Origin: Cephalothrix simula
Lineage: Eukaryota; Nemertea; Palaeonemertea; Archinemertea; Cephalotrichidae
Length of the DNA stretch: 12,925 bases
NCBI GenBank assembly: GCA_035591015.1
Contig: JAXIUW010168892.1
Location: 1 to 12,925 of the forward strand
Direction: 5' to 3'
Made by a program: the position numbers and the translations under genes. Below, in pieces: positions 1-7,093 of this stretch (position 1 is the stretch's first letter; every line of letters begins with the position of its first letter). Under the pieces are notes generated by a model, which did no database searches, was not told the origin of the DNA, and saw only the letters and a program-made list of their open reading frames with translations.

Positions 1-160
1 CCCCCCGTGGGGCATTTCAATGACTAGTGCATAATTCTCTTATAAATTCCTGATTTTTTTAGATTTCGGTTATTTTTGCACCTCAGTTTGGATTGCTCAC
101 GAGTTTTTTGTCATTTATCAATTTTTTGAATGATTATCTTTAATTATATCATGTGTATAG
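1..160. other. Intronic flank upstream of the first visible exon, with a repeat edge
   Basis: This stretch should be the end of an intron that begins outside the window. The first 17 bases are GC-rich (CCCCCCGTGGGGCATTT), unlike the AT-rich DNA after them, and are followed by TCAATGACTAGTGCATAA. A close relative of that second string occurs inverted near 10053-10070 (GCACTAGTCAGTGA), and a weaker one inverted near 1091-1107 (GCATTAGTCATTT). This suggests the window starts inside or at the edge of a dispersed repeat. The 3' end (to 160) is a modest splice acceptor, TGTGTATAG, for the exon at 161. No coding potential is seen otherwise. Confidence 0.4.
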
Positions 161-190
161 CATTTCTTGAAGATGAGGAGATATATGAAG
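161..190 (+). CDS. Internal 30-nt microexon of an acidic multi-exon protein gene
   Basis: This is the first visible exon of the acidic gene. It is bounded by an AG (TGTGTATAG) and a strong donor, GAAG|GTAAGG. Read in phase 1 it gives FLEDEEIYE: five of nine residues are acidic and none is basic. Both ends are phase 1, so the exon can be included or skipped without changing frame. The last base (G) joins AC of the next exon to make an Asp codon, which agrees with the next three junctions. The acceptor has a weak pyrimidine tract, so the exon is supported mainly by its donor, its composition and its phase. Upstream exons, including the start codon, lie outside the window. The protein family is not recognised; the acidic content suggests a disordered linker or an interaction surface, which is inference. 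Confidence 0.55.
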
Positions 191-1282
191 GTAAGGGTGT
201 TGTTAAAACAATACTGTTTGAACACCAAATATTGTAATATGCAAAAGTCTGTAAATTCAAACTTGGTTATGGCCTAGAATATCTAGTGTACACTTTACAG
301 TATACACAATTGCTCATTTACTACATGGCTTTTATTTAGTTTTAAAACTTCTTTTAGGGTTTACTTTTTGTTAGATTGAAAATTTTTTTGATAGTTTCTT
401 AAAATTTGGCTTTAATTTTTCATGGTAATCTGGGATACATTTTTAAAGTATTATATTAAGCCAATTTCTGTTTGTAATTTGGGAGGTTGACTTATTTCTA
501 CTAGTATTAGCAAAATGCACTTTGCTCTCCAGTCACTATATGGGGCTCATAATGTTAATTTTGAGTGCTCAATATAATTTTATTCTAGCTAAATGATTTC
601 TCGAATAACTTGTATTTGAACTGCTTCCAGACACATTTTGTAAAATTATTTGTAACTTCGTGAACTAGTCTGCACGCCATGTATGGAATATTGTACCAAT
701 CATATTGTTTCAGGCAAATTGTCGCTGCAAAATTACCCACCGTTCGCATGTTTTTGGAGATTGTATTTGTAATAAATGTTAAATAATTTTGTCACGAATT
801 TGTTTTTCATATTGACAATTTCATAAGAAAATTGGAAAATCGTAAATTTTTATAAAAAACACACCCCACGGTTTTATGAAAAGTGGGGGCCTTGACCCCC
901 AGTTTTGTTTGCCAAGGGTCACTGAACGCCCATACAAATGCTGGGTCAATAAACATAATTAAAAAAAAGTTTTTGACTATGGGTGACCGCCCAAAATATA
1001 AACTTGAGTCTTCATTTTTCGTTAGGTTTCAACCGTTTTCATACTTGGGTCTTGGCCTGGCTTTTCAGAAAACTGCTTTGGGGCTTTTTTACGCATTAGT
1101 CATTTAGAGTGACCTTTCAGTCTATAAATTTGTGTACGAATATTATAAATTAAAATCATACCATGGTTGAGGGATTTTCTATTTTCAAGAGTATGCGTAA
1201 TCAGTGATATACGCACATTTTTTGATATATTGCACAGTTTTTGATATAATTGTTAGAAAACAAATCAGTTACAAATTTACAA

Positions 1283-1415
1283 TAACACTTAATTTAATTA
1301 TTATATATGGATACTGCTAATTGCTGAATGGTGTTAAATATCAATCGAGTGGATATCTAACATCTCGTTTATCAATTAGCAGTATATTCAATATACGAAA
1401 TTAAGCATTACCAGT
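1283..1415. repeat. Fold-back (inverted repeat) element
   Basis: A perfect 13-bp inverted pair, ATACTGCTAATTG (1311-1323) and CAATTAGCAGTAT (1373-1385), forms the core. Weaker similarity extends outward: CTTAATTT near 1289 pairs with AAATTAAG near 1399, giving diverged arms of about 40 bp. The loop is about 50 bp and has no coding features. It looks like a small non-autonomous palindromic element. No target-site duplication could be identified by eye. Confidence 0.5.
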
Positions 1416-1510
1416 ATTAAAACCATCACTTAGATTGCCTGTATACGATGAGCCAAATTGTAAATTTTGTTGCTCCCAAATATTTTTCATTAAAATCGAA
1501 ATATTATAGA

Positions 1511-1660
1511 GTTATTGCACGCTTTTTTGAGTGAAATACGAAGCTGCTCGTATTTGACGAGAAAAGGTGCAATAACGATTTTATTCACCGGTTTTTATCA
1601 ATGTTATCCAAGAAATTTCACTGAATATCACTTCACTTATAACACAACCGGTGAATAAAT
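1511..1660. repeat. Palindromic repeat, copy A of the TTATTGCAC family
   Basis: Two nested dyads sit side by side. GTTATTGCAC (1511-1520) pairs with GTGCAATAAC (1567-1576), with an inner stem around AATACGA...TCGTATT. TTATTCACCGGTT (1581-1593) pairs perfectly with AACCGGTGAATAA (1646-1658). The same words recur in the same relative arrangement at 3594-3736 (AACCGTTGAATAA, GTTATTGAACG, GTGAAATATACGA) and in part at 10167-10244. This is a dispersed family rather than a chance hairpin. Confidence 0.65.
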
Positions 1661-1712
1661 TTTCTTATTTTTTTGCGAAGTTAAAAATAACAAATGTTCT
1701 TATTAATTCTAG

Positions 1713-1829
1713 ACTCATCTGAAGGTAGCAGTGACATAGAAAAGGAGTTAGCTTGGACTGAAGGTTTAGATGATGAGCCACAATTAGAATTTGATGACGA
1801 ACATGGTTTGGAATTAGCGGCTGAAAAGG
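1713..1829 (+). CDS. Internal 117-nt acidic exon of the same gene
   Basis: The exon follows TTCTTATTAATTCTAG and ends at AAAAGG|GTGAGC. It is symmetric phase 1: the G from the previous exon plus AC makes Asp, and then 38 codons are read with no stop. The 39 residues include 15 acidic ones. It opens with a Ser/acidic patch (SSEGSSDIEKE), which resembles casein-kinase-2-type sites, then runs through LDDEPQLEFDDEH and ends ELAAEK. The frame has a clear coding bias (many GAN codons) against AT-rich, stop-filled flanks. The end of the exon (GAATTAGCGGCTGAAAAG) closely resembles the whole next exon. This is the best-supported exon in the left half. No enzyme motif, Cys pair or membrane segment is visible; the family is unknown. 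Confidence 0.8.
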
Positions 1830-2185
1830 GTGAGCAAAAAACAATTTAAATTATAAAAGCATGTACGCAACGCAATTAATTTAAGTTTTTTATAGTTTTA
1901 TCTTGATTATAAAAAGAGATCGAGAAAGTGATTGTTACTACCACTGTATCTGAAATAAAAATTCTGAATCCGGCGACTTATTGTTTGCATGTACATGTAC
2001 TATGCACAAAATGCGCAGAAAAAATGTGGATTAGTAACCAAAAGATGCGTAACATAAACAGCGTCAGGGTGACCACTCACCTGGAAATCAGGGAAAAGTT
2101 AGGGAATTTTAATTTAGGCTTGAAAAGTCTGGGAATTTCACAAAAATGACAAAATCAGGGAATTTTATTCTTCCAGGGTTTCCGC

Positions 2186-2737
2186 AATGAAAAGAACTTG
2201 AGCTGACTTCCCCTGATTTCGCCCTCTTAGTCTATTCCACTTCGCTTGCCACAAGTCAAAGTTTTATGGTGTCAGTATAATTAATGATCATTAATATCAC
2301 AGACGCAAAACAATATTATTTACTTCACCGATTTCAATAGAATTGTGCATAGATAGATACTATTGTAATAATTACCAATATCATTGCATGATTATGGAAT
2401 AGAAGAGTAATTAACCGTTTTTTAAGCATGACGCCCAGGTCTCAGCACCGAAATTTTTTGGTAAGGGAAAGTTATTAACATAATCTGATGGCTGACAAAG
2501 TTTCATTGTGTGGACATACTCTATCAGGATAGTTTTGAATCCCTATTCATTTGTACACGGAGGATGGATTTTATTTGCTTCTGTAACCAAAAATATTTAC
2601 TTAAATGAAAAAAATAGGTTCGAGCTTTAAAAATTTAGACTATATATTTACTGAGTTTTAGGCGATTTTAAACAAATTTATTTTTAGAAAAACTAGTGGG
2701 CAAAATCAGGGGAAGTCAGCCCAGGTTCTTTGTCATT
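2186..2737. repeat. Inverted repeat nested in the 2065-2926 element
   Basis: The arm at about 2186-2225 (AATGAAAAGAAC, then GCTGACTTCCCCTGATTT) is repeated inverted at about 2697-2737 (AAATCAGGGGAAGTCAGC, then GTTCTTTGTCATT). The two arms match over roughly 35-40 bp with few differences, including an exact 18-bp core. This is far better preserved than the outer TIR. Either a second element inserted here, or this pair is the true terminus and the outer pair is incidental. Between the arms (2226-2696) lies AT-rich sequence with no coding features. Confidence 0.65.
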
Positions 2738-2801
2738 TTACGCATAAAAATTCTTTGCGGTTATGAAATTTATGCATAAAATATCATTGCGGTTATCATG
2801 A
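2738..2801. repeat. Two-copy tandem repeat, 32-bp period
   Basis: GCATAAAAATTCTTTGCGGTTATG is followed 32 bp later by a diverged copy, GCATAAAATATCATTGCGGTTATC. The pair directly abuts the right arm of the nested inverted repeat. It has no apparent function. Confidence 0.5.
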
Positions 2802-3050
2802 AACCAGGCCTGCATGAAATTATACCGCTAATGCATTTTTCCAAATGTTAAGCTTATTCGTTCCCTTAAAAACGTCAAGGAACGTTTTGCTAAGAGCCCC
2901 GGAAATCAGATAAAATGACCACCCTGCAGCATGGTTTAGATAAAGTTTTGTGGGGCACATTCTGTTTACTCATTCTCTAATTCTGTGCAATTTTGTGTAT
3001 TTGTGTTTATTTATTTTACTTAATTGTTTTTGTTGCTCCTTAATTTGCAG

Positions 3051-3071
3051 AATTAGAGGCTGATGAAGAAG
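3051..3071 (+). CDS. 21-nt microexon (ELEADEE) of the same gene
   Basis: The exon is preceded by a strong acceptor (pyrimidine-rich TTGTTGCTCCTTAATTTGCAG) and followed by GAAG|GTATTG. With the junction base it encodes ELEADEE, with five acidic residues of seven. It is symmetric phase 1, so including or skipping it keeps frame. Including it adds Glu at its start and Asp at its end by splicing. It resembles the last six codons of the preceding exon (ELAAEK), which suggests an origin by partial exon duplication. An exon this short usually needs splicing enhancers or a coupled neighbour. The donor is somewhat weak at its last positions. Confidence 0.65.
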
Positions 3072-3367
3072 GTATTGTAAACACACGAGCACTAAGTTTT
3101 ATTTTCACTTTGATATATTTTTATTGGCATGTTAAGTTTTTTGAATCGAAGCTGTGAGGGTTAGTTTAGTAATTACAGTGTATATCCAATCTTCGGGTGG
3201 AAGTTTCCATAATTTGTTCTATTATAAACTACTCTGTAACAATTATTTCCAATTTTGACGTAAAAATGTCTATTGGAAAAACTCAATACATGTTTTGGCC
3301 CATATAAAACACTTATTTATAGTATGCTTCGTTGCATGAAGATTATTTATTTAGAATAACACTCATT

Positions 3368-3450
3368 ATTAACCAATATGAATATTTATGACAACCGACG
3401 GGTTGTAATATTTTCATTATGTCGGTCAAATATTTGTGATGTTGGTTAAT
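3368..3450. repeat. Fold-back repeat around ATTAACCAA
   Basis: ATTAACCAATATGAATATTT (from 3368) pairs with the inverted copy ending GATGTTGGTTAAT (3425-3450). Arms are about 25 bp with some mismatches. Inside is a small perfect stem, CAACC-GACG-GGTTG (3393-3406). It directly abuts another palindrome at 3455. Confidence 0.5.
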
Positions 3451-3454
3451 AAAG

Positions 3455-3540
3455 CAGTTATTCGACGTTTCTTCGTGCAATATGAGCTGCGCGCCTCGGA
3501 AACTAACTGCTCAAATATCGCACTCAGTAAGCGTCGAATG
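3455..3540. repeat. Palindromic repeat, copy B of the TTATTGCAC family (diverged)
   Basis: GCAGTTATTCGACGTTTCTT...GTGCAATATGAGC pairs with its inverted counterpart GCTCAAATATCGCAC...AAGCGTCGAATGAC. The layout and several words (GCAGTTATT, GTGCAATA, AAGCGT) are shared with the copies at 1511, 3594 and 10167, but the terminal word is ATTCGACG instead of ATTGCACG. It is a diverged subfamily member. Confidence 0.5.
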
Positions 3541-3593
3541 ACTTTGCATTTAGTGTAATGGTATTTAGTGAAATGTCTTGGATAATATTGAAA

Positions 3594-3736
3594 AACCGTT
3601 GAATAAAAGGGTTATTGAACGTTTTTTTCGTGAAATATACGAGGAGTTATTGCACTGGGGGGTGTGCCCCTCGTGCAATAACTGCTTCATATTTCACTCC
3701 GAAAAGCGTGCAATAACTCTATATTATTCAACGGTT
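3594..3736. repeat. Palindromic repeat, copy C of the TTATTGCAC family, best preserved
   Basis: The left arm (3594-3655) starts AACCGTTGAATAA, continues GTTATTGAACG and TCGTGAAATATACGA, and ends GTTATTGCAC. The right arm (3673-3736) mirrors it: GTGCAATAAC, TTCATATTTCACTCCGA, GCGTGCAATAAC and TTATTCAACGGTT. Arms of about 62 bp flank a 17-bp GC-rich loop (TGGGGGGTGTGCCCCTC). A transcript of this intron could fold into a long hairpin. No coding capacity is present. Confidence 0.7.
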
Positions 3737-3798
3737 GTGCTTTGTGTGTAATGGTATCTCGAATCGTATTTAGTGATTTTTCTTTGATGACATTGAGA

Positions 3799-3840
3799 AA
3801 CCGTTGATAATAACGTTATTGCATGTTTTTTCTGGTGTAA
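3799..3840. repeat. Half copy of the TTATTGCAC palindromic family
   Basis: AACCGTTGATAATAACGTTATTGCATG followed by a T-rich run repeats the left outer end of copy C, but no matching inverted right arm follows. It is a truncated or solo end. It lies about 60 bp after copy C, so copies B, C and this half copy form a local cluster. Confidence 0.5.
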
Positions 3841-3868
3841 ACATATATCAGCTCATTAACCCTATTTT

Positions 3869-4363
3869 TGAAGAGTGGGGGCGGATTCCGCCCCCCTAAG
3901 GTTTTTCAAAAATATCTCAGAAACGGTGAATCTTAGGAAGCTGAAATTTCGCTACTTTTTAATTGATATTAAAACGCAAATTATAAAAAAAAATTCTGTG
4001 CCCTAGGTACCCCCGGTGCGGCGCCATATGGGCCGCCAAAAATATCGATTTTTCGATAAAAATGTAAAAGATCGGGCGCAGGGCGGAGCTAAGTGGCACA
4101 AACTGGTTTTTGAGATAGTTTGTTTATTAGGCATTTTTGTTGGATCATACCAACATTTCTAAGGCCTTTTGCCTACAAATTAGACTCTTTTGTCAAAAAA
4201 GCATATTTTGGCCAAGTTTTTAGCCCAAAAGGGACCCTGGCGGCGGCACATAATTTTTGTATGTATTAATTATTAGTTACTGCATACCTGTACAAAATTT
4301 CAAGTCAAAAGGACAATCCAATGCTGAGATACATGGGGGCGGAATCCGCCCCCCCCCTCTTCA
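3869..4363. mobile_element. Non-autonomous element with GC-rich terminal repeats that are themselves hairpins, 495 bp
   Basis: The left end reads TGAAGAGTGGGGGCGG and continues ATTCCGCCCCC (to 3895). The right end, read on the minus strand from 4363, gives TGAAGAG followed by a G run and the same GCGGATTCCGCCCCC core. The arms match over about 27 bp and differ mainly in G-run length. Each end is also a perfect 8-bp stem with a 3-base loop (3877-3895 and 4335-4353). The interior is AT-rich with a GC patch (4010-4095), including a perfect stem TATCGA-TTTT-TCGATA near 4042. No transposase and no clear target duplication are seen. Confidence 0.6.
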
Positions 4364-4967
4364 GGTATCGCACAAAAAATATATCTTCAAAAATATGGTT
4401 AAAAGAACTGTTTCCTTTAGAAAAAGGTTTAATTTATAAAAAATACATGATCTCAAGTTACAGCCTCCTTAAAACATCAAAGAATATGTACATGTACCTT
4501 GGGGATGAAAATCTATACTTCCAAAAGCAAAATTGACGTTGGTCTAGAATGACATGAAACTGACGTAATTAGTTATTGTATGATAATAATCTTCGTTTGC
4601 GAGGGTGATTGATTTAAAAAGGACCAGTATTTGAAAATTAGAAGCAAAAAACTTATTTTTTATCATGGGTGTAAGCCAAATTGGTATCTAAACTACGCAT
4701 GCGCGATACGTCACATCTTCTAGTATCTCGAAGCTGGGAAACAACGCTCGTGTTCGTTATCCTCCTATATTTTAGCTAAATTGCATGCAATGAATCGAGG
4801 TTTTCGACCGTTTCGCGCGCCATAGATAGAAATTGTCGTGGACAAAGCTGAAATGAAAAAATTGTGATACAATAGGTGCAGCGAAGGTCCCTACGTTATT
4901 AATAGTAGGAAAGGTGGGGTCAATTCACCGAAGCTTGAGTTAAAATCACTATCACTGTATATCTCTA

Positions 4968-5019
4968 AACGTTGTGATGTGACAGCGTCACCGTTTAACG
5001 TTGTGATGTAACACCGTTT
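4968..5019. repeat. Short direct repeat AACGTTGTGATGT
   Basis: AACGTTGTGATGTGACAGCGTCACCGTTT (4968-4996) is followed immediately by a shortened copy, AACGTTGTGATGTAACACCGTTT (4997-5019). This is a local tandem duplication with a 6-bp difference. No function is apparent. Confidence 0.6.
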
Positions 5020-5313
5020 ATTCACATAGCTATCTTTTGCTTTAATGAGAAAACGTTTTCACATGAAGCTTTATTAACATGTCGGCCAAAATAATCTACG
5101 GGGTTACATCACTTTCACAGTATCACCAGCTCTAAGCACGAAAGAAAATATTTTTTTCAAAATTTTTAAGCGAAAAACGATAATTCTTTAGTTCTGTGAC
5201 AAAATTAGTAACAAAGCATACACTTTCATCGTTTCTAAATGGCTGCTGAAGCACGATCAATACTATCTACGGCGTTACAAAAAGAAATCCGTTTTTTTTA
5301 CCACTTTCTTCAG

Positions 5314-5367
5314 GCACTGGACGATATGAGGCACAGATAAAAGTATTACAGATGATTCTTAGGTAGC
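5314..5367 (+). CDS. Possible alternative terminal exon of the acidic gene
   Basis: A very good acceptor (GTTTTTTTTACCACTTTCTTCAG) precedes a frame that, joined in phase 1 to the exon at 3051-3071, gives G then TGRYEAQIKVLQMILR and a TAG stop at 5365-5367. If used, it would end a shorter isoform with a mixed-charge tail instead of continuing into the exon at 6546. An internal donor (AG|GTAGCT at 5363) is weak and would shift the frame. Seventeen open codons can arise by chance, so the case rests on the acceptor. No poly(A) signal was noted close by. Confidence 0.25.
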
Positions 5368-5716
5368 TCCGCTTGGCATAAGGAATACACTAATAGTGAT
5401 TTTTGCTAAACCCCGATTCATTCATCTTTTCTGAATGACTTTTATTTGCATCTTTGATGTACTAAATTTTTCTTGAATTTTCGGAAAAAATCACACAAAT
5501 TGGCCTACACTTCATCATATCCAGAGATAAATGTTTGGTCGCCTTTATCTTTTTTTTTCTCCCATTAACATTGCATTAACTTACCTCAACCTAGTCTTTG
5601 ATATTTATGAAATTGGTCTAAAAGCCGTCAAAGGTTCTGAATTTAGTAACGAAAAGAGTCTCTCATTAGTTTTGTTAAGGCTTTTACACACGCATAGGTA
5701 CTTACGAATAACTTGA

Positions 5717-5740
5717 GGTTATAGCTCGTAAGCTATAACC
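5717..5740. repeat. Perfect 10-bp hairpin
   Basis: GGTTATAGCT, loop CGTA, AGCTATAACC: a perfect 10-bp stem with a 4-base loop. No T-run follows, and this is eukaryotic intron, so it is not a bacterial terminator. It is probably a remnant of a palindromic element. Confidence 0.7.
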
Positions 5741-5924
5741 GCAGCTTGTAATTTTATCCACATCCACAAACCATCAATATCAGCGACGAAAAACGAAATC
5801 TATAGGATAAACCAAGAATTTCGTCCGTCTGTATTTCCGAATTTTTATAACACTTTGGGGGTACATTTGTATTTTTTAAAATAAATTAGATTGTAAGTCC
5901 CAGATTTAACTGCACTTTTTGTAT

Positions 5925-6125
5925 AGACTGGAAGCCTTCCCTAATTTCCGTTATCGGATTGAGAAATTAAGACAGGTGGAAAGATGCCCCAGTCTAAAGG
6001 GCAAGTACTGACGATATGGAAAAGGGGTCCGGTTTCCAGTCTACCATGGACATCCAACTGGGGAATCTTTCCACCTGTCCTAATTTCTCAATCCGATAGC
6101 GGAAATTAGGGCGGGTTTTCAGTCT
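5925..6125. mobile_element. 201-bp fold-back MITE-like element with 67-bp arms
   Basis: The left arm (5927-5993, starting ACTGGAAGCC and ending GCCCCAGT) and the right arm (6057-6123) match as inverted repeats at 60 of 67 positions with no gaps. AGACT and AGTCT extend the pairing at the outer ends (5925, 6125). The longest identical run is TATCGGATTGAGAAATTA. The 63-bp loop is GC-richer and contains another TTTCCAGTCT end-like word (6033-6042), which hints at a nested or rearranged end. Such an arm pair in an intron transcript would form a long duplex. No target duplication is evident. Confidence 0.8.
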
Positions 6126-6218
6126 CGGTTTCAGTGCTAGCCGATCGCTTTGTATCAGAAATAACCGGAAGTTGGTGTTGGGTATTATTTAGATTGATCA
6201 CTTTTAACATTTAAAATA

Positions 6219-6350
6219 TTACTAGAACTTTTTTGGTACCTTGGACCCAATTCTGATAGCAGAAAATTTTTTTTGTGGTAACTTTTACTAGAACTTTTTT
6301 GGTACCTTTGCCGTAACACCTAATACTGATACCAGAATTTTTAGGTAACT
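6219..6350. repeat. Two-copy tandem repeat, 66-bp period
   Basis: A 24-base string, TTACTAGAACTTTTTTGGTACCTT in two parts (TTACTAGAAC + TTTTTTGGTACCTT), occurs identically at 6219-6242 and 6285-6308. The sequences after each copy (CTGATAGCAGAAAATTTTT and CTGATACCAGAATTTTT, then GGTAACTT) are also similar. This is a local duplication of about 66 bp, partly decayed. It lies about 200 bp upstream of the exon at 6546. Confidence 0.7.
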
Positions 6351-6545
6351 TATTTGGTTTTTACCTTCATGTTTCTGGTACATGTACCCATTTTTAGCAA
6401 AAACCTACATTTATTTTTTTTGTATCAATATTTGGTGTTACGCAAGCTTAGTCACTTCTAGGGGGAGGGGTGATCGCCTTATGCTTTATATTTTAAGACT
6501 TAAGTAAAGACCTGCTGTCAGTGTATATTAATGTATTTCTTTCAG

Positions 6546-6623
6546 ACGATAGTAGTACTAGTGATGGACCAAATTTTGGTTCTAGGGATGGACCATATTT
6601 TAGTTCTAATTGGCTTGAAGAAG
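6546..6623 (+). CDS. Internal 78-nt exon with a duplicated DGPxFxS motif
   Basis: The acceptor is TATTTCTTTCAG and the donor is GAAG|GTGAAA. It is symmetric phase 1 with Asp at the incoming junction and Glu at the outgoing one, as in its neighbours. The 26 residues begin DDSSTSDGP and end SSNWLEE. Inside, two tandem 24-nt units (6563-6586 and 6587-6610, 20 of 24 identical) encode DGPNFGSR and DGPYFSSN. The exon is less acidic than the others (six Asp/Glu of 26) and richer in Ser, Gly and aromatic residues. The regular aromatic spacing could be a short linear binding motif, which is inference. The family is not recognised. Confidence 0.75.
6563..6610 (+). repeat. 24-nt coding tandem duplication inside the exon
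   Basis: GATGGACCAAATTTTGGTTC... is followed in frame by GATGGACCATATTTTAGTTC.... The units differ at four positions, three of which change an amino acid, and both stay open. This is an in-frame unit duplication that lengthens the exon by eight codons. Confidence 0.75.
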
Positions 6624-6904
6624 GTGAAATATGCATCTTTATTTTGCTTGGATTATAACTAACTTAATACATAGAATGAACCTTGACACTTCTAACATTT
6701 TCAAATTTTTAAGTAGATTTTATCCAACCATCACAATTAATGATATAAATGAACGGTATTTTCCCTTTATTAAAATTAATATGTTCATTTTCATTCCCAA
6801 ATGAGACCATTTTATGAATTAGGATCTTTGTTTATTAAAATTAATTTTAGTCAAGGGATTGGAATATTTAGCATGGTTGGTTTTTAAAATAAAAATAACA
6901 ACTA

Positions 6905-7093
6905 ATTCATGACAGTGGCGGATCTAGGGTGTCGCTGTGTAGCAGTGTGCGGCACTTGTGCATCTAAATTGTGCTAAATTCTTTTAATTTGACCATGGTT
7001 TTGTGCATTTTTTCTTTAAGAAATTGTGCACTTTCCCATTATACTGCACAATGGAATTGTGAAATTTTATGAGCATCCGTCACTGATTCATGA
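6905..7093. mobile_element. hAT-type MITE with exact 8-bp target-site duplication
   Basis: The element is 6913-7085 (173 bp). Its left end is CAGTGGCGGATCTAGG and its inverted right end reads CAGTGACGGATGCTC; ten of the first eleven bases match. It is flanked on both sides by ATTCATGA (6905-6912 and 7086-7093), an exact 8-bp direct repeat, the signature length for hAT transposition. The CAGTGGCGGATC-type terminus is common in non-autonomous hAT families of animals. The interior has several GTGCA words but no coding capacity, so it must have been moved by a hAT transposase coded elsewhere. The intact target duplication suggests a fairly recent or well-preserved insertion. Confidence 0.88.

Larger units (their letters stand above)
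191..1712. other. Intron (about 1.5 kb) with repeats, no other gene seen
   Basis: This intron lies between the exons at 161 and 1713. It holds AT-rich sequence to about 860, then a GC-richer repeat-like stretch (about 863-1107) that includes an imperfect dyad TGGGGGCC-TTG-ACCCCCA near 885-902. Next come the fold-back at 1283-1415 and a palindromic repeat at 1511-1660. The 74-codon open frame at 883-1107 lies within the repeat-like stretch and has no splice or protein features, so I do not call it a gene. Confidence 0.6.
2065..2926. mobile_element. Candidate non-autonomous TIR transposon, about 862 bp, with 6-bp flanking repeat
   Basis: The left end CAGGGTGACCAC (2065) and the inverted right end CAGGGTGGTCAT (complement of 2915-2926) match at 9 of 12 positions. 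Each is flanked by CAGCGT (2059-2064) or CAGCAT (2927-2932), a possible degenerate 6-bp target duplication. Just inside the left end are several GGGAATTTT and TCAGGGAA words (2080-2165), typical of a dispersed invertebrate repeat. No transposase frame is seen, so the element would depend on an enzyme coded elsewhere. The short TIR and imperfect duplication leave the borders uncertain. Confidence 0.45.
1830..3050. other. Intron (about 1.2 kb) mostly occupied by a TIR element
   Basis: The intron between the exons at 1713 and 3051 begins with a good donor (GTGAGC) and ends with a good acceptor (TTGTTGCTCCTTAATTTGCAG). Most of it is the inverted-repeat element at 2065-2926. The 73-codon open frame at 1928-2149 runs half in unique intron and half in that repeat and is not a credible gene. 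Confidence 0.65.
3072..6545. other. Long intron (about 3.5 kb) packed with inverted repeats
   Basis: The intron between the exons at 3051 and 6546 holds palindromic repeats (3368-3840), a GC-ended TIR element (3869-4363), a short direct repeat (4968-5019), a perfect hairpin (5717-5740), a 201-bp fold-back (5925-6125) and a 66-bp tandem duplication (6219-6350). The sequence at 4540-4960 and 5130-5700 is otherwise unremarkable, apart from a possible alternative terminal exon at 5314-5367. Open frames at 4257-4536 cross the right end of the TIR element, and the one at 5531-5716 has no credible splice donor; I call none of them genes. Confidence 0.6.

Noticed and set aside
714-782. Cys-rich open stretch after TTGTTTCAG (NCRCK...CICNKC, then stop)
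   Set aside because: The Cys pattern appears only in phase 0, but the upstream exon at 161-190 leaves phase 1. In phase 1 it reads a different short peptide and stops. The AATAAA inside it is expected by chance in this AT-rich DNA.
883-1107. 74-codon plus-strand open frame
   Set aside because: It lies in a repeat-like intron stretch with no domain, signal or splice context. Its length is unexceptional.
1928-2149. 73-codon open frame
   Set aside because: Its 3' half is the GGAAATCAGG-type repeat, and a similar frame end appears at 12196-12237 for the same reason.
5531-5716. 61-codon open frame with a possible phase-1 exon after CAACCTAG (VFDIYEIGLKAVK)
   Set aside because: The acceptor is acceptable, but the donor GTTCTG is weak and the next possible donor breaks frame. 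The residues are unlike the neighbouring exons.
5717-5740. Rho-independent-type terminator
   Set aside because: The hairpin has no following T-run, and the region is a eukaryotic intron.
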